A stretch of DNA of 64,000 nt, taken from positions 124,001 through 188,000 of the forward strand of contig CAWCMA010000001.1 in the NCBI GenBank assembly GCA_963796565.1, read 5' to 3'. Every line of letters starts with the position of its first letter. Within the stretch, counting starts at the first letter, position 1. Position numbers and translations under genes: made by a program. Positions 17,203 through 26,123 of the stretch are shown in pieces. The notes under the pieces are model-generated. The model made no database searches. It saw only the letters and a program-made list of their open reading frames with translations, and was not told the DNA's origin. Source of the stretch: JAKAVN01 sp963796565. Lineage in GTDB: Bacteria > Desulfobacterota > Binatia > Binatales > Binataceae.

Positions 17203-17649
17203 TTACTTCACGTAAATTACGCCGAACTGGTGATCGATCACGTGGCCCGCTTCGTCCATCGTGAAGTTCGAGGTGATGTAGCCGCTGGCGCCGGCAAACT
17301 GTCCCTCGCCGCCGTCGACCTTCCACATCACGGCTCCCGACTTGAGCTTCGGCACCGGACTGTCGCCGAGATATCCCGCTCCCACCGTGCTGAAACGCAG
17401 GCTATGGTTGCCGTCGCCGAAGCGGATAGTGCCCGACTCCACAAATGAGGTGTCACCGGTGACAGTCACCTCCGACTCGAACGAGGCCTTGCCGCCGGCC
17501 GCCGGCTGCACGCTGCCGTGCACGCCCTCGGGACCGACGACGGTGGTGAGCGTGGAACTCGGAGAACTCGTCGTCGCTTTGAGCACGTTCGGTGCTCCGC
17601 CCGGCCCGCCCTGTCCGTTGAACTGCATGGCATAGATGATCTGCTTCAT
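17203..17649 (-). CDS. Small conserved beta-barrel-like hypothetical protein
   Basis: The 148-residue cytoplasmic protein starts at MKQIIYAMQF, directly after a GAGGAGACC ribosome site; the longer open frame upstream lacks one. It is rich in Gly, Ser, Thr and Val with alternating polar/apolar strands: SFVESGTIRFGDGNHSLRF, GAVMWKVDGGEGQFAGASG and YITSNFTMDEAGHVIDHQ. The pattern is reminiscent of allene-oxide-cyclase-like or DUF3224-type small barrels, but I cannot assign a family firmly. It lies between the hrcA remnant and the divergent GST-like gene. Confidence 0.6.
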   Translation of the reverse strand: MKQIIYAMQFNGQGGPGGAPNVLKATTSSPSSTLTTVVGPEGVHGSVQPAAGGKASFESEVTVTGDTSFVESGTIRFGDGNHSLRFSTVGAGYLGDSPVPKLKSGAVMWKVDGGEGQFAGASGYITSNFTMDEAGHVIDHQFGVIYVK

Positions 17650-17906
17650 CGCTCGGTCTCCTCGATAGTGGTTTCGCGCGCCTATTGGGTGAATAACTGC
17701 AAATACAGGGAAAAGGCAAATCGCTCTCTTCTGACCGAGCGCGCCGCTTTTGATCCTCGAAAGCAATAATCCTCTCGGGGCTTTTCTTTTTGCGCGCTTT
17801 TCTGAGACAAACTTGAGGCGAGGGCAGGGCCCTTGTACCGCTCGCCGGCAAGCTCCGGCGGACGGGCAACAGCCGACGCCTAATCCATCCAGTGGAGAAT
17901 GACACC

Positions 17907-18680
17907 GTGGCGGAATATATCGAAGTAGCGCGGGCGCGTGCGATGACGGGGCTGCGGCTGGTGCTGACGCCCGGAGTGCCGGGGCCATGGAGCGAGGCGG
18001 CCAAGAGCATCCTCCACGTCAAGAAACTCCCCTATGTCAAGGTGCGCCAGGAACTGGGCGGCGCCAATCGCGACCTGCTCGAATGGACCTCGCAGGCGGC
18101 CGCGCCCGTCATGGTCTTCAATGAAGAACGCCCGCGCAGTCTCTGGAACGACCAGCTCTACTTGGCCGAGCGGCTCCAGCCCAATCCGCCGTTGATTCCG
18201 GCCAACTTCGAGGATCGCGTACTGATGTTCGGCTACGCCAACGAAATCTGCGGCGAGAACGGCTTCGGATGGACGAAGCGGCTGTTAATCATCCGCCAGG
18301 GCCTGGAGAATCCCGACGAGTCCGGGCGCCAGCTCTTCACTTATCTCGCTAACAAGTACGGCTATGACAAGGCGGCGGCAGAGGCCGCGCCGGCGCGGCT
18401 CGTGGGAATTCTGAACGCGCTCGCCGCCCGGCTCGAACTGCAGCGCAAGCGCGGCAGCCGGTTCTTCATCGGCGACGCGCTCACCGCGCTCGACATTTAT
18501 TGGGCGACCTTCGCGGTTATGAACGATCCGCTGCCCGACGAGCTATGCCCGTTGTCGCCGGCGTTCAGGCGCGTCTACACCAACACCAATCCGGCCATCA
18601 AGAACGCCACCGTGCCCATCCTGCTCGAGCATCGCGACTTCATTTATCACAAGTTTCTCGAGCTGCCGCTGGACTTCTGA
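17907..18680 (+). CDS. Glutathione S-transferase-like protein
   Basis: The protein has 257 residues with a thioredoxin-like N-terminal part (LVLTPGVPGPWSEAAKSILHVKKLPYVKV, then APVMVFNEE) and an all-helical C-terminal domain with FFIGDALTALDIYWATF, the GST N-capping-box region. The usual SNAIL or Ser/Tyr catalytic motif is not obvious. Start: GTG at 17907, nine bases after GGAG; another GTG at 17892 is in frame. Its 3' end overlaps the convergent membrane-protein gene by 34 bases. It may be a detoxification or redox enzyme; substrate unknown. Confidence 0.72.
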   Translation: MAEYIEVARARAMTGLRLVLTPGVPGPWSEAAKSILHVKKLPYVKVRQELGGANRDLLEWTSQAAAPVMVFNEERPRSLWNDQLYLAERLQPNPPLIPANFEDRVLMFGYANEICGENGFGWTKRLLIIRQGLENPDESGRQLFTYLANKYGYDKAAAEAAPARLVGILNALAARLELQRKRGSRFFIGDALTALDIYWATFAVMNDPLPDELCPLSPAFRRVYTNTNPAIKNATVPILLEHRDFIYHKFLELPLDF

Positions 18681-19951
18681 GCGATGAGCGCGCCGGGACG
18701 TGGCGTGAAACGCCGATAGGCGAAGCTTAACGTTCTGAGCGTGGCTGCGAAGTAAATGACGCCGCCGATTGCGACCAGTATTCCACCAGCCTCGGCGAGC
18801 ACACTTGCCCCCGTCAGAAAGCCGGCCACCAGGACGGCGACGCCGGCATTGAACGTCGCAAAGACAGGTAATCGCGGGCGCGTGTAAACAAGGCTGTCGG
18901 CCGTCGCCGCGGGCCATCCCGCACCTGCCGCGCTGGCGGCCGCGCGCGCCCGTACCACGAAGCCGGCAAACAGATGGTAGGACATCCCGATGATGAAGTT
19001 GCTGAAGAAGCCCAGCAGACCTGCGGCACCGAAGGCCGCTGCAATCCGGCTGCCGGCAAGACTGGCGGCGCCGCTCAGCGAGAGCGCGAAGCCCGCCGCG
19101 GCGGCGACAATCAGCCATAGGAATCCCGCCAGCGCATGGCGCGCCGTCCAATCCAGCGCTATCCGCCGCGCACGCATCAGCCGCGCCATCGTGGCCAGGT
19201 ATGCGATCAACGACATCACAACCAACGCGGTCCACGCGCTCGCGCCGCGCAAAGAAGCGAGCATCGTGGTCGCGAGCCCGATTACTCCGACGGCCAGCGC
19301 ATAAAGCTGGTAGATGGCGGCGCGCGGCAACGCGATCGTGGGTAGGATGAAGGCGGGCAGCATGCGGTAGGACACCGCGCAGATCGCCAGCGTCACCCAT
19401 CCGATTGCCGCGAGCGCCACATGCGCGCCCAGGTTGGTCAGCAGCGTGCCGCCCATGAAATCGTAGGTCTTGTCCATCGCCAGCAGCACGCCAAGCGTGC
19501 CGGCGGCGAGCAGAAAACAGATCGCGCCGAACATCCCGGTTTCGGCCACGCCACGGCCGATATGCGGCCACAGCAACGGGACCAGGTTGCACGCGAACAG
19601 CACTACACTGAGAAGCATCACGATCGCCGCGAGCCAGGTGCCCACCCATACGCCGAGCGCGAAATGCGATACCATCCCGGTCGAGCCGACGAAGAAGAGT
19701 CCAAATTGCGCTATAGCCAGGCGTGGAAACGGGATTTGGCCGTGCGTCAGCGCCGGCGCATAGCGATACATCACACCCATCACGCTCGCTGTGATCCATC
19801 CGAGCGTGAATGCGTGGACCAGTGCCAGCGCCCATGGTCCGTAAAAGTAATCGGCGACGATGCCGCGTGAGATCAACGGCAGGGCGATCACCCCGACGAC
19901 GAAGAAGAACGTGGCGAGCAAAAAGAAGTTGATTGGCAGCAGCGCGACCAT
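18647..19951 (-). CDS. Heme-copper-oxidase subunit I-like / NnrS-like 12-helix membrane protein
   Basis: The 434-residue protein is almost entirely hydrophobic with about 12 transmembrane helices. Histidines recur in helix contexts like those of cytochrome oxidase subunit I: LVHAFTLGWITASVMGVMYR, VSHFALGVWVG, GAHVALAAIGWVTLAICAVS and NFIIGMSYHLFAGF. This matches a group often annotated as cbb3-type subunit I-like or NnrS-like proteins, which may bind heme or copper without being complete oxidases. No subunit II or III genes are adjacent, so a full terminal oxidase is unlikely. The gene converges on and overlaps the GST-like gene by 34 bases. Confidence 0.65.
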   Translation of the reverse strand: MVALLPINFFLLATFFFVVGVIALPLISRGIVADYFYGPWALALVHAFTLGWITASVMGVMYRYAPALTHGQIPFPRLAIAQFGLFFVGSTGMVSHFALGVWVGTWLAAIVMLLSVVLFACNLVPLLWPHIGRGVAETGMFGAICFLLAAGTLGVLLAMDKTYDFMGGTLLTNLGAHVALAAIGWVTLAICAVSYRMLPAFILPTIALPRAAIYQLYALAVGVIGLATTMLASLRGASAWTALVVMSLIAYLATMARLMRARRIALDWTARHALAGFLWLIVAAAAGFALSLSGAASLAGSRIAAAFGAAGLLGFFSNFIIGMSYHLFAGFVVRARAAASAAGAGWPAATADSLVYTRPRLPVFATFNAGVAVLVAGFLTGASVLAEAGGILVAIGGVIYFAATLRTLSFAYRRFTPRPGALIAQKSSGSSRNL

Positions 19952-20033
19952 GCGTTCGAGGCGCGCGGCCCGCTGGGTGATGTTATTTTCGTGCTTCAGA
20001 GCATCACAATAAAATACACCGCGAATCCGAACG

Positions 20034-20181
20034 CTAGTGCGGCGGAATGGGCGCGATATTCTGGTTGCAGCGAAAGAAGTTGGAGAGGTCGTACTGCGTC
20101 TTGATCGAAGCCAGACGATGGAGTTCGGTCCGGCGGCTTCCCGTAGGCGCGACGACTTACCTTGATCGGCGTGCGGGACAA
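20034..20181 (-). pseudogene. C-terminal remnant of a berberine-bridge-type FAD oxidase
   Basis: On the minus strand, one frame gives VSRRAYGKPPDR and, after a frameshift near 20128-20140, a second gives LHRLASIKTQYDLSNFFRC and NQNIAPIPPH ending at a TAG (20036-20034). The string YDLSNFFRxNQNI is the standard C-terminal BBE signature (YDPxNLFRxNQNI) of FAD-linked oxidases, preceded as usual by an AYG motif. Only about 50 C-terminal residues remain and the frame is broken, so this is a relic. It occupies most of the gap between the membrane-protein gene and the Hpt gene. Confidence 0.7.
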
Positions 20182-20208
20182 ATCGGCGTAAGCGAACGGA
20201 GAGGCTAT

Positions 20209-20760
20209 TCAGCCAGGGCTGGAGCGACGCGGTGCCGGCGGCGCCCCGGCCGGCGTGGCGAGAGGCTTTGACTTCAGCCCCAACAGCGCTTCGCGCACCT
20301 GCGCGCTTTCGAGCCTGAGGTCGTTGAGCATCGCGGGGGCCTCTGCGAGTGCGCCACCCATACCGATCTCTTCAAGTTTCCCGCATAGCTCGTCGAGGCG
20401 GCTGGCACCAAAAACAGCCGCACTGCCGCGTAGCGCATGGGCTTGCAGCGCCAGGTTCAGCTTGCCCGGGGCGTCGGCGCGCTCGACGGCCTGAGCGATC
20501 GCGTTCAGCCGTTTGGGCAGGTCGGAGACAAAAAGATCGATCAGCTCGTCGACCAGGGAAACCTTGCCCGGCATCGAATTGCGCAAGCGATCGATCCGGC
20601 CGAGGCTGATAGTGCCAACGCCGCCCGTATCTTCCACGCCCGTATCTTCCGCGCCCGTGCTTTCCCTGCCCGTGTTTTCGCCGAACGTATTCGCGCCGAT
20701 CGGTCCTGCGCCGGGTGCTGCGCCCGATTTTGCGCGCGAGCTATTGTTCGCCGGGCTCAT
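20209..20760 (-). CDS. Histidine phosphotransfer (Hpt) domain protein
   Basis: This phosphorelay protein of about 183 residues has an N-terminal low-complexity segment (GREST, AEDTG, VEDTG repeats) and a four-helix Hpt domain (about residues 60-165). The phosphorylatable histidine lies in ALQAHALRGSAAVFGA, matching the HxLKGSA pattern. The C-terminus is Pro/Ala-rich. It overlaps the end of the upstream sigma-54 response-regulator gene by 20 bases with the start chosen here (MSPANN at 20760); MSRSAS at 20787 is an alternative. The coupling implies it phosphorylates or drains the neighbouring regulator. No histidine kinase is in the window. Confidence 0.75.
   Translation of the reverse strand: MSPANNSSRAKSGAAPGAGPIGANTFGENTGRESTGAEDTGVEDTGGVGTISLGRIDRLRNSMPGKVSLVDELIDLFVSDLPKRLNAIAQAVERADAPGKLNLALQAHALRGSAAVFGASRLDELCGKLEEIGMGGALAEAPAMLNDLRLESAQVREALLGLKSKPLATPAGAPPAPRRSSPG
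20622..20681. repeat. 15-bp tandem minisatellite inside the Hpt gene
   Basis: Four tandem 15-base units on the plus strand (CGCCCGTATCTTCCA, then increasingly diverged copies) start at 20622, 20637, 20652 and 20667. Being a multiple of three they keep the minus-strand frame and encode the five-residue EDTG-type repeats of the Hpt protein N-terminus. Confidence 0.8.
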
Positions 20761-22219
20761 GTTCGCGCTGCTCGCCGATCGACTCATTACCCAGCCGCCG
20801 CATGAAGCGATACAGCGTCGCACGGCCAATCCCCAGGCTGCGTGCGGCCTCGGCCCGATTGCCCTTGGCCTTGGCTAGCGCCCGCGCGATGCGCTCACCC
20901 GCGGCCTTGTCGAGATACTCGCTGAGGCCGACGTCGCCACTTTTCTCTAATGCTGCCGCACGGCGAGCTCGCAGGTCCGCCTCGTCCGGCGCCGGCGAGA
21001 GAGCGGAGCTGTCGGCGGGCGCGACGCTCGCGGGAGGGGTCGGCAGCGATCCGCCGACGCGATCGAGCATCAGGTCGGCGGTGGTGATGACGTCGGAGCG
21101 GGTGAGAACCACGGCCCGTTCGATCGCGTTCTCGAGTTCGCGCACGTTGCCCGGCCAGGAATCCCTGAACAGCATCTCCGCGGCCTCCGGGTCGAGCGTC
21201 ATTTGGCGGCCGGCCTCGGCCGCCATCCGGGTCAGAAAATTGCGCGCCAGCGCCAGGATGTCCTCGCGCCGCTCGCGCAGCGGCAGCAGTTGGATAAGAA
21301 TCACGTTGAGCCGGAAATAGAGGTCCTCGCGAAAGCGGCCCGCGGCGACCTTGTCCTGGAGCGAGCTGTTGGTGGCCGCCACCACGCGCACGTTGATCCG
21401 CCGCGGCTCAGAGCCGCCAACCCGCAGTACTTCGCCTTCCTGCAACACGCGCAGCAGCTTGGCCTGAAACTCGGGGCTGACGTCCCCGATCTCGTCGAGC
21501 AGCAGCGTCCCGCCCGAGGCCCGCTCGAAGCATCCCTGACGCGCCGCGATCGCGCCGGTGAAGGCACCTTTCTCATGACCGAACAACTCGCTTTCGAGCA
21601 CGCTCTCGGCGAAGGCTTTGCAGTTGACCGCGACAAAGGGACGTCCGACTCGGTCGCTCCAATAGTGCACCAGCCGCGCGACCAGCTCCTTGCCCGTGCC
21701 GCTCTCGCCCTGGATCAGCACCGTGGAATGGCTGGCCGCTATACGCCGCACCAGTTCCATCAGTTTGCGGCTCTCGATGCTTTCGGCGACCACCGAGTCG
21801 GGGCCGAAGCGTCCGGAAAGCTCCCGGCGCAAAGTGTCGTTCTCGTGCTGTAGCTGGTCGATCTCGAGCGCGCGCTTTACCCTCGTCTGCAATTCGAAGA
21901 CCTCTACCGGCTTGGTGACGTAGTCAAATGCGCCGGCGTGCATCGCCGCCACCGCAGCCGGAATGCTGCCGAAGCGGGTGACCAGGATGACCGGCAGGCC
22001 GGGCACGCGGCGATGCAGCTCGTTAAGCAGCTCGAGGCCTTCCATGTTGGGCATCAAGATGTCCGATACCACTACGTCGGCGGCGCAGCGCTCGAAGGCG
22101 GCCAGCGCCTCGCGCCCGTCGCTGCAGATTTCGATTTCGCGCGTGGGGTCGCTCAGCGCCTGCTCGAACAGACGCTGGTCAACCGGGTTGTCCTCTACGA
22201 TCAGTATTCGATGTGCCAT
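20741..22219 (-). CDS. Sigma-54-dependent response regulator (NtrC family)
   Basis: The 492-residue activator has a receiver domain (residues 1-120; phospho-acceptor Asp53 in VVVSDILMPNMEG, conserved KP at 103-104), and an AAA+ sigma-54 interaction domain with Walker A GESGTGKE (171-178) and the sigma-54 contact loop GAFTGA (218-223). The C-terminal Fis-type helix-turn-helix reads GNRAEAARSLGIGRATLYRF. It would activate sigma-54 promoters after phosphorylation. It is co-transcribed with the overlapping Hpt gene. Target genes are unknown; one candidate sigma-54 site lies far away at 59475. Confidence 0.93.
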   Translation of the reverse strand: MAHRILIVEDNPVDQRLFEQALSDPTREIEICSDGREALAAFERCAADVVVSDILMPNMEGLELLNELHRRVPGLPVILVTRFGSIPAAVAAMHAGAFDYVTKPVEVFELQTRVKRALEIDQLQHENDTLRRELSGRFGPDSVVAESIESRKLMELVRRIAASHSTVLIQGESGTGKELVARLVHYWSDRVGRPFVAVNCKAFAESVLESELFGHEKGAFTGAIAARQGCFERASGGTLLLDEIGDVSPEFQAKLLRVLQEGEVLRVGGSEPRRINVRVVAATNSSLQDKVAAGRFREDLYFRLNVILIQLLPLRERREDILALARNFLTRMAAEAGRQMTLDPEAAEMLFRDSWPGNVRELENAIERAVVLTRSDVITTADLMLDRVGGSLPTPPASVAPADSSALSPAPDEADLRARRAAALEKSGDVGLSEYLDKAAGERIARALAKAKGNRAEAARSLGIGRATLYRFMRRLGNESIGEQREHEPGEQ

Positions 22220-22389
22220 GCCGAGATTTCGTCCCCGTCTTTAGCAGGAGCAACTTTCAGACCGGCGTCAGGCCTGAACTCCCAAGACGGGCAATTCGGT
22301 TCGCAAGCGACCTTATTTGGGCGCAGAGGCGCGAGTGACTCGCCGCAGAGACAGATTTTTGCCGCTGCGGGGACAAAAGCATGACGGAC

Positions 22390-24894
22390 TTATTTCATTC
22401 CACTGGCCTGCTCGTTCATCTGCATGCGGGTGCTTGCCACCGCGTCGATCTGCGCCTTGAGCTGCGGATTGCCGCGCAAAAGCCGAGTGAAGTCATTCGC
22501 GTTCAACGTGAGTAGTTGACAGTAACCCAGCGCATTGACGTTGCCTTGACGGCGCTGTCGCGTCACCAGGCCCATCTCACCAAAGAAGTCACCGGGACGC
22601 AGCCTGATGGTTTGTCCGACGACCTGCACCTCGACGCTGCCCGAGGAGAGAAAGTACATTGCGTCGGCAACGTCGCCGTTGCGAATCAGCCTTTCCCCGG
22701 GTACTGCGATGCGCGGGCGGAGCAGGCGCGCCACGGCGTTCAGTTGATTCTGCGTCAGCGCGGCGAACATCGGCACATTGGATATCAACGCGCGAGTATC
22801 GAGACCCAGATCGAGGCGCGGGCGCATCCCAACTTTTGCGCGCGCCGCAAGCACTTCGCGGCGCAACACGCTGTATAGCTCGGGTCCGATTACGCCATCT
22901 TCGAACAAGGCCCGATATTCCATGGCTTCATGATGTAGCCAGAACTTCTCCAGCAGGCGGCGCTCGAGCAACTCGGCATACGCGGAATATTGCTGGCGGA
23001 GCGCGTCAATCGCCGTCGCGGTCATCTCGTGGCGCTGGCGCAAGAGCTCCTGCAACGTCGCGGTAACCTGCTTACCGAGCAGTGGCGCCAGCTTCCCATC
23101 CAGGTAAGGCTCGAGATCCCGCAGCACCATGCGGGCAACCAGCAGCAATTCGAACCGATTGGCAAGACAATCCACCAGCGGACCGTCAAGCGAAAGACGG
23201 CGATGAAGAAAATGCGCGATGCGAAAGCGCCGCGAGAAGTTTACGATCTGTTGAGCCGTACGAAGATATTCAGGATAACCGCCGGACCGTGTACGGTCGA
23301 TCAGCATTCCCACCGCGGCTAACAGTTCCTCGACGATGCGCCCGGAGACCGTCCGCTCTTCAAAATGCTTCAGCACCAGGTCACGTTCGTGGCTCGCAAG
23401 CACCAGCAGCCCGAACAACAGCTGATGGTCGTTGGCACTCGGTTCGCGGGGCGAGGCCGCACTGGCGCCTGCGGCCGGGGGATTCTGCGCGGCATGCAGG
23501 TGGGCTACGTACGCACTCTGATAGTCGGGGAATTTGTAATCGTTGGCGATCGCATTCACGGTGTCTGACACTCGTTCTCGCGACAGCGTCAGCACCTGGT
23601 CGCGCAACGCCTGATCGAGCGCGGACAACCGGTCCAGCCCCAGCATCCGAATCAGCACGCGCAGCGTGGTGCCGTTTACTAACAGGGTGAAAAGCACGAA
23701 TCCCGTCGCCAGCACCCCTACGAAGGTTCGAATGTCGGAGCCAATCTCCGTGTCTTCAGTAACCGACAGCGCCAGCGCGAGCGTCACCGCGCCGCGCAAT
23801 CCACCCCACACGATGACGGTCTTGAAGCGATGGCTGACGTTCTGGCTCAGACGCAGCGCAGTCAAAACCGGCGACAGGCCGAACAGTACCGCGGCTCGCG
23901 ACGCCAGAGCCGCCACGACCAGGACAGCCAGAAGCAGCATGTCATACCAGCCGACGCGCACGAGCATCCGGGGCACCAGCAGCGAGGCAAGGATGAATAT
24001 CAGCGAGCTCGCCCAAAAGGCTAACTGCTCCCAAACATCGTGCAGGAAACGCCAGTGCTCGGGCGAGATGCGCGGCTGTCCGATCGCGCTCAGCACCAAC
24101 CCGGCGGTGACCGTCGCGACAACTCCAGACACTCCGAGTGCGCGCTCACCGACGATATACACAGCGTACGGGAGCGCCAGCGTCAGGGTCATTTGGGCGA
24201 GGCGCAAGTCGAGTAACCATCGCATCATCCAGATGATCAGCCGGGCACCTACATAACCCGTTGCGATGCCGCCCACAAAATTGCGCACAAAAGTCAGACA
24301 GGCCTCACCAACGTGGGCTCTGTGTCCGCCGGTCAAAATGTTGAGCAGCAGCACAAACAAGGTGATCGCGGCGGCATCGTTCAGCAGGCTTTCGCCTTCA
24401 ACCAGCCGGCTCAGTCGCGCCGGCGCTCCGACATCACGAAAAATCGCGATCACCGCCACCGGGTCCGTGGTAGCCACGATCGCACCGAGCATGAAGCAGG
24501 CGACTATGGAAACCCCCGCGATGGGCGCGAGCGCCATCCCGATCGCCAGCGTAGCTACCAATACCGCGACGATCGCGAGCAGCAGGATCGGCGCCGCGTC
24601 CTCCACTATCCGGTCTACCTCGATGTTCAAGGCCGACTCAAACAAGAGGATCGGCAAAAAAATGTAGAGAAAGGCGTCGGAGTGGATCGGCAGATTGACG
24701 ACTACATTGGCGATACCAGCAAAAGCCGTGGCGGGACCAGCACGTGTCAGGACGGCGGAAGTCGCGCCAATCGCGACGCCGACGATCGCCAGCACTACCG
24801 AGGCGGACAGCCCAAGCCTCACAGCCAGCGGTTGTACAAGACCTACAACGATCAGAAGCCCGGCGATAAAGAGCAGGATGATACTGAGGCTCAT
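22390..24894 (-). CDS. CPA1-type Na+/H+ antiporter with C-terminal cyclic-nucleotide-binding domain
   Basis: The 834-residue inner-membrane exchanger has an N-terminal half (about residues 1-420) with 12 or so helices carrying the antiporter motifs FLPILLFESALNIEV, GAIVATTDPVAVIAIFRD and EGESLLNDAAAITLF. The cytoplasmic half is helical and charged. It ends in a cNMP-binding fold (about residues 715-820) with ERLIRNGDVADAMYFLSSG and LRPGDFFGEMGLVTRQ, so transport is probably gated by a ligand such as cyclic AMP. The architecture matches plant-SOS1-like/bacterial long antiporters. It stands alone between the response regulator and the LLM genes. Confidence 0.9.
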   Translation of the reverse strand: MSLSIILLFIAGLLIVVGLVQPLAVRLGLSASVVLAIVGVAIGATSAVLTRAGPATAFAGIANVVVNLPIHSDAFLYIFLPILLFESALNIEVDRIVEDAAPILLLAIVAVLVATLAIGMALAPIAGVSIVACFMLGAIVATTDPVAVIAIFRDVGAPARLSRLVEGESLLNDAAAITLFVLLLNILTGGHRAHVGEACLTFVRNFVGGIATGYVGARLIIWMMRWLLDLRLAQMTLTLALPYAVYIVGERALGVSGVVATVTAGLVLSAIGQPRISPEHWRFLHDVWEQLAFWASSLIFILASLLVPRMLVRVGWYDMLLLAVLVVAALASRAAVLFGLSPVLTALRLSQNVSHRFKTVIVWGGLRGAVTLALALSVTEDTEIGSDIRTFVGVLATGFVLFTLLVNGTTLRVLIRMLGLDRLSALDQALRDQVLTLSRERVSDTVNAIANDYKFPDYQSAYVAHLHAAQNPPAAGASAASPREPSANDHQLLFGLLVLASHERDLVLKHFEERTVSGRIVEELLAAVGMLIDRTRSGGYPEYLRTAQQIVNFSRRFRIAHFLHRRLSLDGPLVDCLANRFELLLVARMVLRDLEPYLDGKLAPLLGKQVTATLQELLRQRHEMTATAIDALRQQYSAYAELLERRLLEKFWLHHEAMEYRALFEDGVIGPELYSVLRREVLAARAKVGMRPRLDLGLDTRALISNVPMFAALTQNQLNAVARLLRPRIAVPGERLIRNGDVADAMYFLSSGSVEVQVVGQTIRLRPGDFFGEMGLVTRQRRQGNVNALGYCQLLTLNANDFTRLLRGNPQLKAQIDAVASTRMQMNEQASGMK

Positions 24895-24973
24895 CGCTCA
24901 AAAACCTCGATCCGAAAGCAACCGGGGTCGATCGCTTGATTTCGGATTCGAGCCTCCTGCTGCGCAAGCTTTT

Positions 24974-26044
24974 CTAGCGCATCGCCTTGATGATCTCGCG
25001 CGAGAAGGTCTGCAGCGTGGTGCGATTGTCCACGATCGGCTGGATTGCGACCTGGCGGATGCCCGCCTTCTTCATCGCCCGAATCGAATCGACGATTTCC
25101 TCGCGCGTTCCGGTAAGCGTGGTCGCGCGAATCATCCGCTCCGTCACCAGCGCTTCGTGTTCCTTGCGGAAGCCGCGCAAGTAGCCCGAATAGAGCTTGA
25201 GGTGGCGGGTTTCGGCGGGCTCGTTCTCGACCTTGTAGGCGGCGGCAAACTTGGTGATGTCGTCGCGCAGGTCCGCGGGCAGGTCGTTCTTGTCGGGGGC
25301 GGCCAACGCGAAGATGTTCGACGACGAGGAGACAAACGGCCCCACGGCGCGCCGCACCTGCGTGGACTCGAGTTTCTGACCCGGGCGCGTCAGATGAAAG
25401 GCGGTCATGCAGAGCGTGTAGATGCTCGAGAACCTGCGCCCGGCGCGCTCGGCGCCCGCGCGCACGCGGTCCATCACGAAGTTGATAAGGCTCGGCCCCA
25501 CCGCGCCGAACAGGATCACGCCATCCGCGATCTCACCCGCCATCTCCAGGCTGCGCGTGCCGCTGGCGGCGACGTAAATCGGCACCTTCTTGCGGATGTT
25601 GATATAGCCGCCGCCGGGATTGAGAAACTTGATCATCCGATGCCGTTCGCCTTCCTGGTAAGGAACGGTGTGGCCGCTTAAGAGCCCGCGGCAAATCTCG
25701 ATATGCTCGCGCAACTGATCGACTCGCGCCGCCGGCATCCCGAGCGTGCGCCGCGCCGTGTTGCCGGTGCCGATTCCGAGCACCACCCGGCCGGGCGCGA
25801 GCGCGTTGATCGTCGCCATCGCGCAGGCGGTGACTGGCGCGATCCGCGAGAGCGGATTGGTCACCCCGGGCCCAATGATGAGCCGGCGCGTATTGACCGC
25901 GCACAGCGCGAGCGCCGCGTAGACGTCGCTGCCGAGCATCTGGGAGTCGTAAAGCCAGCCGTGCGTGAAGCCCAGTTTCTCGGCCAGCGCGGCGTCCTTG
26001 TAAGCCTCGGGGTTTGCGAAAAAGACACAGCCGAAGTCCATCAT
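24974..26044 (-). CDS. LLM class flavin-dependent oxidoreductase
   Basis: The 356-residue TIM-barrel enzyme belongs to the luciferase-like monooxygenase superfamily. Seen are the N-terminal MDFGCVFFANPEAYKDAALAEK, the barrel strands GVTNPLSRIAPVTACAMATI and RVVLGIGTGNTARRTLG, and VPIYVAASGTRSLEMAGEIADGVIL. The size and IGTGNTA motif fit the F420- or FMN-dependent branch (MER-like). The substrate is unknown; such genes are multiplied in soil bacteria that oxidise or reduce lipophilic compounds. It follows a second LLM gene on the same strand after 79 bases. Confidence 0.85.
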   Translation of the reverse strand: MMDFGCVFFANPEAYKDAALAEKLGFTHGWLYDSQMLGSDVYAALALCAVNTRRLIIGPGVTNPLSRIAPVTACAMATINALAPGRVVLGIGTGNTARRTLGMPAARVDQLREHIEICRGLLSGHTVPYQEGERHRMIKFLNPGGGYINIRKKVPIYVAASGTRSLEMAGEIADGVILFGAVGPSLINFVMDRVRAGAERAGRRFSSIYTLCMTAFHLTRPGQKLESTQVRRAVGPFVSSSSNIFALAAPDKNDLPADLRDDITKFAAAYKVENEPAETRHLKLYSGYLRGFRKEHEALVTERMIRATTLTGTREEIVDSIRAMKKAGIRQVAIQPIVDNRTTLQTFSREIIKAMR

Positions 26045-26123
26045 CTACCTCGCATGTACATCTTTTGTACCGCGTCAGGATTGGAGGTGGCGCAAATCCG
26101 TTTCCAACATCCGCCGCGCGCGA

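Noticed and set aside
17843..17860. CGCCGG/CCGGCG hairpin before the GST-like gene
   Set aside because: Six base pairs in GC-rich DNA is expected by chance, and it is not placed as a terminator.
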